64,000 bases of DNA, taken from contig CAZJBX010000006.1 in assembly GCA_964544605.1 (NCBI GenBank), forward strand, positions 1 through 64,000. The letters are read 5' to 3'. The position numbers were made by a program, and so were the translations under genes. Source of the stretch: JAMIFN01 sp964544605. GTDB lineage: Bacteria > Pseudomonadota > Gammaproteobacteria > Burkholderiales > Burkholderiaceae_C. Below are positions 51,207 to 59,352 of this stretch, in pieces. How positions within the stretch are numbered: the first letter of the stretch is position 1; each line of letters opens with the position of its first letter. The notes under the pieces were generated by a model. The model saw nothing but the letters and a program-made list of their open reading frames with translations. It was not told where the DNA came from and did no database searches.

Positions 51207-53189
51207 ATGAAAACCTCCTACTCTGCTGGCCGTGCAACGGCCTTGGCCGCTGCTGCTGTGGCCTCATTGGGCCTGTCTGCACCCTTCTCTGCTTGGGCCG
51301 ATGACAGCGCCGCCACCTCTCTCAATACCCTGCCCGCCACTGTGGTCACGGCTGGCCGCTTCAAAGAAGAAGCCGCTCGGCAAACCCAAGGCGTGAGCGT
51401 GATTACCGCCCAAGAGATAGCCCAAAGCGGCGCGCGCAGCGTGCAAGATGCGCTGCAACGCGTGCTCGGTCTGCTGCCCATGAAGCAAGACCTCTCAGGC
51501 ACAGGCAGCGCTGGCATTGATTTGCGCGGCTATGGCGAAAGCGCATGGAGCAACCAAGTGGTTGTCATCGACGGCCTGCGCATGAATGAAGGCGACCTCT
51601 CTAGCCCACAACTGGCCAATGTGCCGATTGACAGCATCGAGCGCATTGAAGTCGTGCGCGGCGCGGCCTCTGTGCTCTACGGCGAAGGCGCAAGCGCAGG
51701 CGCCATCATCATCACCACCAAAGCAGGCGCAGGCGTGGCCCGCAAAACGGGCGGCAGCATCAGCGTGGGCGCTGGCAGCAAAAAACGCCGCGAAATCGCC
51801 GCCAATGCCACTTTTGCTGGCGACAACGGCTTCTCTATGGATGTATCAGCGCAAAAAGACAAAGCCGACAAGCACCGCCAAAACTTTGACAACGACAACG
51901 AAGTGGCCCGCCTGGGCGCGCAATGGAGCAATGACTGGTTGCGCGTGGGCGCTCATATTGGCCACGACAAAAAAGAAACCGGCCTGCCCGGTGCTCTGGA
52001 CGCCGACCAATACCGCGACAACCCTTGGCAAAGCAACACGCCCAACAACCGCGTGAAACAAAGCAATGACAACCACGGCCTGTTTGCCCAAGCCATGCTG
52101 GGCAGCTGGGAGCTGGCTGGCGACATCAACTGGCGTGACAAAGCCTCGCGCAGCGTCAGCGCTTGGGGCAGTTATGACTTTGACCTCGACGCGCGCAACA
52201 GCAGCCTGCGCGCGCGCCACCAACACAAAGGCGAGGGCTTTGGCAACAGCCTCATCGTGGGCTACGACGAAAGCCGCTGGCAGCGCGACATACTGGGGGC
52301 TTTTGGCAGCCGCGCCGTGGCCAAAAACAAAGGCTTCTACATCAAAGATGAACTGAGCCTGAATGACAACTCAACCCAATTGAGCGCTGGCTGGCGACGC
52401 GAAAAGGCCAACAAAACAGAAAGCGGCAGCGCCAGCACATTCAAACAAAATGTGGATGCATGGGAATTGGGCCTGGCCCAAAGCTTGAGCAGCGACTGGA
52501 CCGCCTACGCCCGCGCCGCCAAAGCCCTGCGCATGGCCAATGTGGATGAATTCAGCTTCACCATTCCGAACACCGCCTTGTTGCCCCAAACCAGCAAAGA
52601 CTTGGAAGCCGGTTTGCGCTGGCACACCGAGGCCAGCAAGCTGGAGCTGCGCGCCTACCGCAGCCGCGCCAATAACGAAATTGGCTATGACGGCACAGCC
52701 GACGGCCCCTACGGCCCCGGCACAGGCGCGAATGTGAATTTGGACCCCACCAAACGCAGCGGTCTGGAACTCGACAGCAGCCACAAACTGAGCCAAGAAT
52801 GGACGCTGCTGGCCAATGCCGCACTGCGAAAAGCCAAATTCCGAGGCGGCGCCAATGCGGGCAACAATGTGCCCTTGGTCGCCAAGCAAACCCTCAGCTT
52901 GGGCGCCAACTGGCAGCCCACGGCTGAGCACAGCGTCAACGCCCGTGCCAATTGGGTCGGCAAACAAGATATTGGCTTGAACAACGCCTGCCGCGTGCCC
53001 AGCTACACCACCCTTGATGTGGGCTACCGCTTCCAACGCAATGGCTGGGAGCTGAACACCCATGTGCAAAACTTGGGCGATAAAAAATACTTCAGCACCG
53101 CGTTTGGCTGCACCGCTACTGGGCAAGCCACCAGCATCTACCCTGAAGCGGGCCGCAGCCTGCAAGTGAATTTGGGCTACCGCTTCTAA
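51207..53189 (+). CDS. TonB-dependent receptor 1, cobalamin-type
   Basis: This encodes 660 residues from the ATG at 51207 (MKTSYSAGRATAL); the open frame continues into the riboswitch and is rejected. A signal peptide ends at AWA. A TonB-box-like LPATVVTAGRF is followed by a plug domain (about 50-170: VSVITAQEIAQSGARSVQDAL, IERIEVVRGAASVLYGEGASAG) and a 22-strand barrel ending in NLGYRF. Being under a cobalamin riboswitch, the substrate is presumably a corrinoid. It has less similarity to BtuB than receptor 2 and could take another corrinoid. Confidence 0.9.
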   Translation: MKTSYSAGRATALAAAAVASLGLSAPFSAWADDSAATSLNTLPATVVTAGRFKEEAARQTQGVSVITAQEIAQSGARSVQDALQRVLGLLPMKQDLSGTGSAGIDLRGYGESAWSNQVVVIDGLRMNEGDLSSPQLANVPIDSIERIEVVRGAASVLYGEGASAGAIIITTKAGAGVARKTGGSISVGAGSKKRREIAANATFAGDNGFSMDVSAQKDKADKHRQNFDNDNEVARLGAQWSNDWLRVGAHIGHDKKETGLPGALDADQYRDNPWQSNTPNNRVKQSNDNHGLFAQAMLGSWELAGDINWRDKASRSVSAWGSYDFDLDARNSSLRARHQHKGEGFGNSLIVGYDESRWQRDILGAFGSRAVAKNKGFYIKDELSLNDNSTQLSAGWRREKANKTESGSASTFKQNVDAWELGLAQSLSSDWTAYARAAKALRMANVDEFSFTIPNTALLPQTSKDLEAGLRWHTEASKLELRAYRSRANNEIGYDGTADGPYGPGTGANVNLDPTKRSGLELDSSHKLSQEWTLLANAALRKAKFRGGANAGNNVPLVAKQTLSLGANWQPTAEHSVNARANWVGKQDIGLNNACRVPSYTTLDVGYRFQRNGWELNTHVQNLGDKKYFSTAFGCTATGQATSIYPEAGRSLQVNLGYRF

Positions 53190-53212
53190 CAGCAGACCCC
53201 ATTCGCAGCCTC

Positions 53213-53242
53213 AGCCGCCGCCTTCGGGTTGGCGGCTTTTTT
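53213..53242 (+). terminator. Terminator after receptor 1
   Basis: AGCCGCC / GGCGGCT forms a 7-bp stem with an 11-nt loop, then a T-run. It separates the first riboswitch-receptor unit from the second, so the second leader must have its own promoter (TATAAT at 53269-53274). Confidence 0.85.
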
Positions 53243-53281
53243 CATGCCTAGGGTTTACCCCAGTGGCTTATAATGCCCCCC

Positions 53282-53498
53282 GTTGGTGCATCGCCAGCCC
53301 GTTCGTGGCTGGCAGTTAAACGGGAAGCAAGAGGGTGGCTGTATGCCGCATACAGCAAAACCTCACTTGCGCTGCCCCCGCAACAGTAAGCTGCTCAATG
53401 GCCACCGCCATTCACTGCCCCACACACCGCCACTGGGTGCTTGCGCACTTGGGAAGGCTTGGGACACGCACAGCAGCCAGCCTGGATACCGGCCAACA
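53282..53498 (+). promoter_or_regulatory. Cobalamin riboswitch 2 (upstream of btuB and the cob operon)
   Basis: The same set of conserved pieces is found as in leader 1, many identical in sequence: GTTGGTGCATCGC, TTAAACGGGAAGCAAGAGGG, GCTGCCCCCGCAACAGTAA, CTTGGGAAGGC and AGCCTGGATACCGGCC. A TATAAT lies 8 bases upstream. It controls btuB and, because no terminator follows btuB, probably the whole downstream cob/btu operon. The 402-base interval 53190-53591 contains this leader, the preceding terminator and the hairpin. Confidence 0.95.
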
Positions 53499-53535
53499 AG
53501 GTGGTCGTCTGCGCCCTGCGTGCAGGCAACCGTAT

Positions 53536-53565
53536 GCTGCGCTTGGCGGGGAACCCAATCGCAGC
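53536..53565 (+). promoter_or_regulatory. Expression-platform hairpin of riboswitch 2
   Basis: GCTGCGCTTGG pairs with CCAATCGCAGC over 11 positions with one mismatch, and the loop is again CGGGGAAC. Stem bases differ from leader 1 at positions on both arms, mostly in a compensating manner, while loop and stem length are unchanged. It ends 26 bases before the btuB ATG. Confidence 0.7.
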
Positions 53566-53591
53566 GCAAAGCTTTTCGTGTTTCACGCTTT

Positions 53592-55442
53592 ATGACAACC
53601 CTTGCTTTTGCCGCCCGTTGGACGGCAGTTGCGGCCTGTGCTTGCGCCGCCCTTTCTTCTTACGCCCAAAATCCCCAAACCCCCAAGGCCGATGCAGCCA
53701 CCACACTGGCCCCCACGGTGGTCACCGCAGGCCGCGTGCAGCAAAACCTGCACGATGTGATTGCCGATATGACGCTCATTGACCGCCAAGAGATTGAGCA
53801 AAGCGGTGCCAACTATGTGGCCGATATTCTGGCCCGCCAGCCCGGTATTGAACTGGTGCGCAACGGTGGCGCGGGCGGCACCACCAGCTTGTATCTGCGC
53901 GGCGCACCCAGCCAATACACCGCCGTGCTGATTGACGGCGTGCGCGTGGACTCCCAAGCGGGCAGCGGCGGCGTGGCCTGGAGCAACATCCCCGCCGCAC
54001 AAATCGATCGCATTGAAATTGTGCGCGGCCCCAGCGCCGCCGTGTACGGCTCAGATGCCATGGCCGGCGTGATTCAAATCTTCACCCGCCAAGGGCAGCA
54101 GGGCTTTCACCCCAGCGTAGAGCTGGGCGTGGGCAGCAACAGCAGCCACAAAATCAATGCCAGCCTGCGCGGTGGCACTGAGGCCATCACCTACGCCCTG
54201 AACTTGGCCCACGACAAAAGCAAGGGCTTTGATAACCGCCCCAATATCGCCACGGCCAACCACGACCGCGACGGCTGGAAAAATACCTCGGCCAATTTGA
54301 ATCTGAACTGGCAATTGAACGAGCAGCACCGCCTGAGTCTGACGGCCTTGGACAGCGAGGGCCAAGCCCAATACGACACCAGTGCCGCCGATGACCGCAC
54401 CTACAACGACACCCGCACCTTGGGCCTGAACTGGCAAGCGCAGTGGACACCGCAATACCAAAGCCGCCTGAGCTATAGCAAAGGGCAGGAGAACTACGAA
54501 ACCCACCCCTCGCCCTACCGCACAGAAACCACCATCAACAGCTATTTGTGGCACAACGAATACCGCCAAGGCGGGCATCTCTTGAGCGCCGCTGTGGAGC
54601 GCCGCGAGGACAAGGTCAATAACACCAGCCTCAGCCCCAGCCCCAAAGCCGACCGCAGCCAAAACGCCATCGCCTTGGGTTACGGCCTGCAAACGGGTGC
54701 CCACCATGTGCAGTTGAATGTGCGCCAAGACCACGACAGCGACTGGGGCCACAAAAGCACAGGCAGCTTGGGCTATGCGCTGAATTTTGGCGGCCACTGG
54801 CGTTTGAGCGCTTCCACAGGCACGGCCTTCCGTGCGCCCACGCTCTACCAGCGCTTTAGTCCCTACGGCAGCGCCAATTTGCAGCCTGAAAAAGGCTATA
54901 GCCAAGAGCTGGGCCTGCGCTGGGCCAAGGCTGGGCACACGGCCTCGGCCACACTCTTTCACAACCGCTACAGCAACCAAATCAGCTTTGGCCCCGCTGG
55001 GCCATGCAGCGCCAGCTTCGGCTGCTATGTGAATGTGGCCAAGGCGAAAAACACGGGCCTGAGCCTGAGCGCCAGCACCCATGTGGCCGCGTGGCGTTTT
55101 GGCGCCAATATCGATTGGCAGAACCCGAAAAACGACATCACAGGCAAGCTGCTGGCCCGCCGCGCCCGCCACAACAGCAAGCTCACGGCGGATACCCAAA
55201 TCGCTGGCTTCACGCTGGGCGCGGAGTTGCAGCACAAAGGCAAACGCTTTGATGGCGAGGGCGAAGTGCGCCCCATGTCCAGCTACACCCTGCTCAACCT
55301 CCACGCCAGCAAGCCCTTGGCCCAAGGCTGGACTTGGGTGGGCCGCATCGACAACGCCAGCAAAGAAAGCTACGAAACCGCCCAGAACTACGCCACTGGT
55401 GGCCGCCAAGCCTATGTCGGCCTGCGCTGGAGCTTGGACTAA
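53592..55442 (+). CDS. btuB: TonB-dependent vitamin B12 receptor BtuB
   Basis: This encodes 616 residues from the ATG at 53592 (MTTLAFAARWTAVA), close to the 614 of E. coli BtuB. The signal peptide ends near SSYAQ. The TonB box is probably in TLAPTVVTAGR. Plug features include RQEIEQSGANYVADILARQPG and QIDRIEIVRGPSAAVYGSDAM, followed by the typical GVIQIFTRQG. The barrel ends in YVGLRWSLD, without a terminal aromatic residue, which is unusual. BtuB imports cobalamin across the outer membrane with TonB energy. Three bases separate it from cobB. Confidence 0.93.
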   Translation: MTTLAFAARWTAVAACACAALSSYAQNPQTPKADAATTLAPTVVTAGRVQQNLHDVIADMTLIDRQEIEQSGANYVADILARQPGIELVRNGGAGGTTSLYLRGAPSQYTAVLIDGVRVDSQAGSGGVAWSNIPAAQIDRIEIVRGPSAAVYGSDAMAGVIQIFTRQGQQGFHPSVELGVGSNSSHKINASLRGGTEAITYALNLAHDKSKGFDNRPNIATANHDRDGWKNTSANLNLNWQLNEQHRLSLTALDSEGQAQYDTSAADDRTYNDTRTLGLNWQAQWTPQYQSRLSYSKGQENYETHPSPYRTETTINSYLWHNEYRQGGHLLSAAVERREDKVNNTSLSPSPKADRSQNAIALGYGLQTGAHHVQLNVRQDHDSDWGHKSTGSLGYALNFGGHWRLSASTGTAFRAPTLYQRFSPYGSANLQPEKGYSQELGLRWAKAGHTASATLFHNRYSNQISFGPAGPCSASFGCYVNVAKAKNTGLSLSASTHVAAWRFGANIDWQNPKNDITGKLLARRARHNSKLTADTQIAGFTLGAELQHKGKRFDGEGEVRPMSSYTLLNLHASKPLAQGWTWVGRIDNASKESYETAQNYATGGRQAYVGLRWSLD

Positions 55443-55445
55443 GCC

Positions 55446-56804
55446 ATGGGCCAAACCGCACACTGCCCCGCACTGCTCATCAGCGCCCCCGCATCAGGCC
55501 AAGGCAAAACCACGGTGGTGGCCGCCTTGGCACGGCTGCTGACGCGCCAAGGCTGGCGGGTGCAGGTGTTCAAATGCGGGCCTGATTTTTTAGATGGCCA
55601 ATGGCATACCTTGGCCAGCGGCCAAGCGGTGGACAATGTGGACGGCTGGATTCATGGCGAGGCCGATATCCGTGCCCGCCTGCACCACGCCGCCTTGCAC
55701 AACGATGTGCTGCTGATTGAGGGCGTGATGGGCCTCTACGATGGCCAGCCCAGCAGCGCCGATCTGGCCCGCCTGCTGGATTTGCCCGTGCTTTGTGTGA
55801 TTGCCGCCCAAGCCATGGCCGCCAGCTTTGGCGCTTTGGCCTACGGTCTGGCGCACTACCCCCACCAACAAGCGGGCCCGCTGCGCTGGGCTGGCGTGCT
55901 GGCCAACCGCGTGGGCAGCCCGCGCCATGCGCAAATGCTGGCCGATAGCCTGCCGCAAACGCAGCAGTTTTGGGGCGCTGTGCCGAACCAAACGGCTTGG
56001 CGCTTGCCCGAGCGCCATTTGGGTTTGCACCTGCCCAGCGCCACAACCGACGCATTGGCCCAGCTCGATGGCTGCGCCGATGCCCTCGCTGCCACGCCCT
56101 TGGGCCAGCTCAATTTGGCGCAGTGGCAGCAGCATTTTTCGGTGGCCTTTGCGCCCCCAGCCGCAGCCGCGCCAGCGCCTGATTTGTCTGGGCAGCGCAT
56201 TGCCATTGCCCGTGATGCCGCCTTGGGCTTTATTTACCCCGCCAATGAAGATGCGCTGCGGCGCTGGGGTGCGCAACTGTGCTATTTCTCGCCCTTGGCC
56301 GATGAAGCCCTGCCGCCTTGCGATGCCCTGTGGCTGCCTGGCGGCTACCCTGAACTGCACGCCCCACGCCTGCAAGCGGCCGAGCGCAGCCGCCGCAGTG
56401 TGGCCGCCCATATCGCAGCGGGCAAACCCGTGTGGGCTGAGGGTGGCGGTATGTTGCTTTTGGGTGAGGGCGTGGTGCAGACCGACGGCCACTTCAGCCC
56501 CCTATGGGCTTTGCTGCCCGGGCGCGCCCACATGCAAACGCGTTTGGCCGGCTTGGGCTCACAAGCCTGGGCCCAGCCTGCGGGCACGCTGCGCGGGCAC
56601 AGCTTTCACCGCAGCACTTGGGCCAGCCCCCTGCCCGTACTGGGCCACTGCCGCTATGCCGATGCCGCCCGCAGCGAAGCGGGGGAACTGGGCGAAGCCA
56701 TTTACGCCCACGGTGCAGTGCGGGCCAGTTATTTCCACCCCTACTTCCCCTCTGCACCGCAAGTGGTGGCCACTCTGTTTGGCCCGCCCCAGCAGAGTCT
56801 TTAA
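55446..56804 (+). CDS. cobB: Cobyrinate a,c-diamide synthase
   Basis: This encodes 452 residues. The N-terminal nucleotide-binding domain has ISAPASGQGKTTVV and the conserved KCGPDFLDGQWH, then EGVMGLYDG. The C-terminal class I-like glutamine amidotransferase region includes LWLPGGYPELHA and EGGGMLLLGE in the nucleophile region; the usual Cys there (GECGG-type) is replaced by Gly in AEGGG, which deserves checking. The enzyme amidates cobyrinic acid at positions a and c using glutamine and ATP. It follows btuB by 3 bp. CbiA is the synonymous name. Confidence 0.88.
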   Translation: MGQTAHCPALLISAPASGQGKTTVVAALARLLTRQGWRVQVFKCGPDFLDGQWHTLASGQAVDNVDGWIHGEADIRARLHHAALHNDVLLIEGVMGLYDGQPSSADLARLLDLPVLCVIAAQAMAASFGALAYGLAHYPHQQAGPLRWAGVLANRVGSPRHAQMLADSLPQTQQFWGAVPNQTAWRLPERHLGLHLPSATTDALAQLDGCADALAATPLGQLNLAQWQQHFSVAFAPPAAAAPAPDLSGQRIAIARDAALGFIYPANEDALRRWGAQLCYFSPLADEALPPCDALWLPGGYPELHAPRLQAAERSRRSVAAHIAAGKPVWAEGGGMLLLGEGVVQTDGHFSPLWALLPGRAHMQTRLAGLGSQAWAQPAGTLRGHSFHRSTWASPLPVLGHCRYADAARSEAGELGEAIYAHGAVRASYFHPYFPSAPQVVATLFGPPQQSL

Positions 56805-56816
56805 GATGCCAAGCCT

Positions 56817-57398
56817 ATGCAGAACACCACAGCACACACCTTGATTTTGGGCGGGCAAAAAAGCGGCAAATCGGCCCATGCCGAGGGCTTGGCCGCCGCT
56901 TGGCTGGCACAAAACCCCAGCCACCGTGCCACCTTGATTGCCACCGCCACGGCGGGCGATGCAGAAATGGCCGCACGCATTGCCCGCCACCAAAGCGACC
57001 GCGCCGCCCGCGTGCCCGGTTTGGCCACGCATGAGGAACCGCTGGCCTTGGCGCAAACGATTGCACAACTGAGCCAGCCGCACACCCTGCTGGTGGTCGA
57101 TTGCCTGAATTTGTGGCTCACCAACTGCTTGATGCCCCTGCCGCCGCAAGCGCCTTTGCCCATTGCCGCATTGCCCGCCCAAGTGGCGCAATTGCAAGCG
57201 GCCTTGGCCGCCGCACCTGGCCCTGTGGTGCTGGTGAGCCAAGAAATTGGCCTGAGCCTGATTGCCTTGGACGCACAAGTGCGGCAATTCGTCGATGCCC
57301 TGGGCCTGCTCAACCAGAGCTTGGCACAAAGCTGCGCCCAAGTGCGCCTGATGGTGGCGGGCCTGCCCCTGCCCCTCAAGCCAGCCCCTGCCCTGTAA
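56817..57398 (+). CDS. cobU: Adenosylcobinamide kinase/guanylyltransferase
   Basis: This encodes 193 residues. The P-loop LILGGQKSGKS is the family signature; ARHQSDR carries the His used for guanylylation; LLVVDCLNLWLTN is the Walker B-like strand; and LVSQEIGLSLI completes the core. The usual RPxxWxT stretch reads RVPGLAT here, with Leu for Trp. It phosphorylates adenosylcobinamide and adds GMP to form AdoCbi-GDP before nucleotide-loop joining. It lies 12 bp after cobB. CobP is the synonymous name. Confidence 0.92.
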   Translation: MQNTTAHTLILGGQKSGKSAHAEGLAAAWLAQNPSHRATLIATATAGDAEMAARIARHQSDRAARVPGLATHEEPLALAQTIAQLSQPHTLLVVDCLNLWLTNCLMPLPPQAPLPIAALPAQVAQLQAALAAAPGPVVLVSQEIGLSLIALDAQVRQFVDALGLLNQSLAQSCAQVRLMVAGLPLPLKPAPAL

Positions 57399-57416
57399 AC
57401 CCTGAAAGCGAATGTG

Positions 57417-58307
57417 ATGTTGAAGTTTTTGCGTTTTTGCTTGGCCCTCAGTTTGAGCTGGGGCTTGAGCCTGCCCGCCTTGGCCGCCGCTTATGTGGTG
57501 GTCGATAGCGCAGGCACGGCCACGCGCTTTGAGCGCCCACCCGAGCGCATCGTCAGCCTGCTGCCCTCTTTGGCAGAAACCGTCTGCGCCTTGGGCGCTT
57601 GCCAAAAACTGGTGGGCGTGGACCGCTATTCGGTGTGGCCACCTGAGCTGGCCAAGGTGAAAAAAGTCGGCGGCGGCCTCGACCCCCATATTGAAGCCGT
57701 GGTGGCCCTCAAGCCCGATGTGGTGCTGGTCTCACATTCCAGCCGCGCCAGTGGCCGCCTACGGGCTTTGGGCCTGAAGGTGCTGGTGATGGAGCCAAAA
57801 ACCCATGCCGATGTCCGCGCCACCACCGCCATGCTGGCGCAAATGTTGGGTCTGCCGCCCAGCGCCGCCCAGCGCCTGTGGCAGCGCACCGAGGCGGAAA
57901 TCGCCGCCGCCCGCGCCCGCCTGAATGCCCAGCAGCAAGCACAAAAAGTGTATTTCGAGGTCAGCCGTGGGCCATTTGCTGCGGGGCAAAACTCCTTTAT
58001 GGGCGAAACCATGGCGCAATTGGGCTTGGGCAATATCGTTGGCGCAGACCTTGGCCCCTTCCCCAAGCTCAACCCTGAGTTTGTGGTGCGCCAGCGCCCC
58101 GATGTCATCATGGCCGGCGAGCGCAGCGCCGCCGACATCCGCAGCTACCCCGGCTGGGCCGCCCTGCCCGCCATGCGCCAAGGGCGGGTCTGCATTTTCA
58201 ATGAGGCGCAAATGGACATCATGATTCACCCGGGCCCGCGCATGGGCGAGGGCGCGGCACTGATGGCGCAATGTGTGCTGGGCGAGCTGCCCAAGCCCAA
58301 ACTGTGA
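57417..58307 (+). CDS. btuF: Cobalamin ABC transporter substrate-binding protein BtuF
   Basis: This encodes 296 residues from the ATG at 57417 (a GTG three bases earlier is the alternative). A signal peptide ends near SLPALAA. The periplasmic binding domain begins RIVSLLPSLAETVCALGA and GVDRYSVWP, continues with ALKPDVVLVS, and later NPEFVVRQRPDVIMAG, as in BtuF/FepB-type proteins. It captures cobalamin for BtuCD. Operon position between cobU and btuC supports the corrinoid specificity. Confidence 0.93.
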   Translation: MLKFLRFCLALSLSWGLSLPALAAAYVVVDSAGTATRFERPPERIVSLLPSLAETVCALGACQKLVGVDRYSVWPPELAKVKKVGGGLDPHIEAVVALKPDVVLVSHSSRASGRLRALGLKVLVMEPKTHADVRATTAMLAQMLGLPPSAAQRLWQRTEAEIAAARARLNAQQQAQKVYFEVSRGPFAAGQNSFMGETMAQLGLGNIVGADLGPFPKLNPEFVVRQRPDVIMAGERSAADIRSYPGWAALPAMRQGRVCIFNEAQMDIMIHPGPRMGEGAALMAQCVLGELPKPKL

Positions 58308-58320
58308 AGGCGAGCTGGCA

Positions 58321-59352
58321 ATGAAGCCCATGGCATTACTGGGGCGGGCCGCCCTGCTGCTGCTCCTGACAGCGGCGCTCATGCTGCTGGCCCTGTGCGT
58401 GGGCGCAGATGGTGTGCGCGCGCCTTGGCGTTTGAGCCAAGATTTGTGGCAGGGTGATGATTTGCTGCGTCACATCGTGCTGGAAATCCGCGCCCCGCGC
58501 ATGTTGGGCGCTTGGCTGGTGGGCGCTTTGCTGGGCTTGGCTGGCGGCATGGCGCAGGGCCTGTTTCGCAACCCCTTGGCCGAACCCTATTTGCTCGGCT
58601 CAGCCAGTGGTGCATCGCTGTTTGTGGCCTTATTCATGCTGCTGGCCGCTTGGGTCACGCAAAGCCAAAACCACATGGAGTTGAGCTGGCTGCTGCGCTT
58701 GGGGCTGACAGGCGCGGCCTTTATTGGCGCGGGCGCATCGGTGCTGCTGACCATGGTGCTGGCTGGCGGCGCACGCCACAATTTGCAACTGCTGTTGGCT
58801 GGCGTGGTGGTGGGTGTGGTGATGAGCGCGGCCACCGCCCTCATCATGCTGATGAACCCCAACATCATGCCCAATATGCAGAGCTTTATGTGGGGCAATA
58901 CGGCCTTTATCGGCTGGGATGCCAGCATCTTGCTCCTGCTGCTGTTCATCCCCTGTGCGCTGCTGGCTGTGCTCGGCGCACGCGGCCTGAATGCGCTGGC
59001 GCTGGGTGAAGTCACCGCCGCCAGCTTGGGCCTGCCGCTGGCGCGTTTTCGCCTGCTGTATATCGCCCTGATTGCCGTGAGCACCGGTGCAGCCGTAGCG
59101 CAAGCGGGCCTGATTGCCTTTATTGGCTTGGCCGCACCGCATATTGCGCGGGGGCAGGTCAGTGGCAATTACCGCCTGCTGTTGCCCTTTGCGGCCCTGT
59201 ATGGCGGCTTTTTGCTGCTGCTGGCCGATGTGGTGGCGCGCATCATCATCTTGCCCGAGGAGCTGCCCGTGGGCGTGGTCACGGCCATTGTGGGCGGGGT
59301 GTATTTGCTCGGCCTCATGCACCGCCGCAATTGGCAAGGGGGTCAAGCATGA
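58321..59352 (+). CDS. btuC: Cobalamin ABC transporter permease BtuC
   Basis: This encodes 343 residues from the ATG at 58321 (MKPMALLGRAALLLL). It is a FecCD/BtuC type permease with about ten hydrophobic segments. Signature pieces are RAPRMLGAWLVGALLGLAGGMAQGLFRNPLAEPYLLG (read in parts) and the later FIGLAAPHIAR. It forms the inner-membrane channel as a dimer with two BtuD subunits. It overlaps btuD by four bases. Confidence 0.95.
   Translation: MKPMALLGRAALLLLLTAALMLLALCVGADGVRAPWRLSQDLWQGDDLLRHIVLEIRAPRMLGAWLVGALLGLAGGMAQGLFRNPLAEPYLLGSASGASLFVALFMLLAAWVTQSQNHMELSWLLRLGLTGAAFIGAGASVLLTMVLAGGARHNLQLLLAGVVVGVVMSAATALIMLMNPNIMPNMQSFMWGNTAFIGWDASILLLLLFIPCALLAVLGARGLNALALGEVTAASLGLPLARFRLLYIALIAVSTGAAVAQAGLIAFIGLAAPHIARGQVSGNYRLLLPFAALYGGFLLLLADVVARIIILPEELPVGVVTAIVGGVYLLGLMHRRNWQGGQA

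Noticed and set aside
53283..53591. N-terminal extension of BtuB by 103 codons
   Set aside because: The frame is open but runs through the cobalamin riboswitch; a start at 53592 yields a proper signal peptide and the normal BtuB length.
54051..55463. A 470-codon minus-strand frame opposite btuB
   Set aside because: Gly/Ala/Val-rich composition typical of an antisense shadow of a GC-rich gene; no domain and no ribosome binding site.
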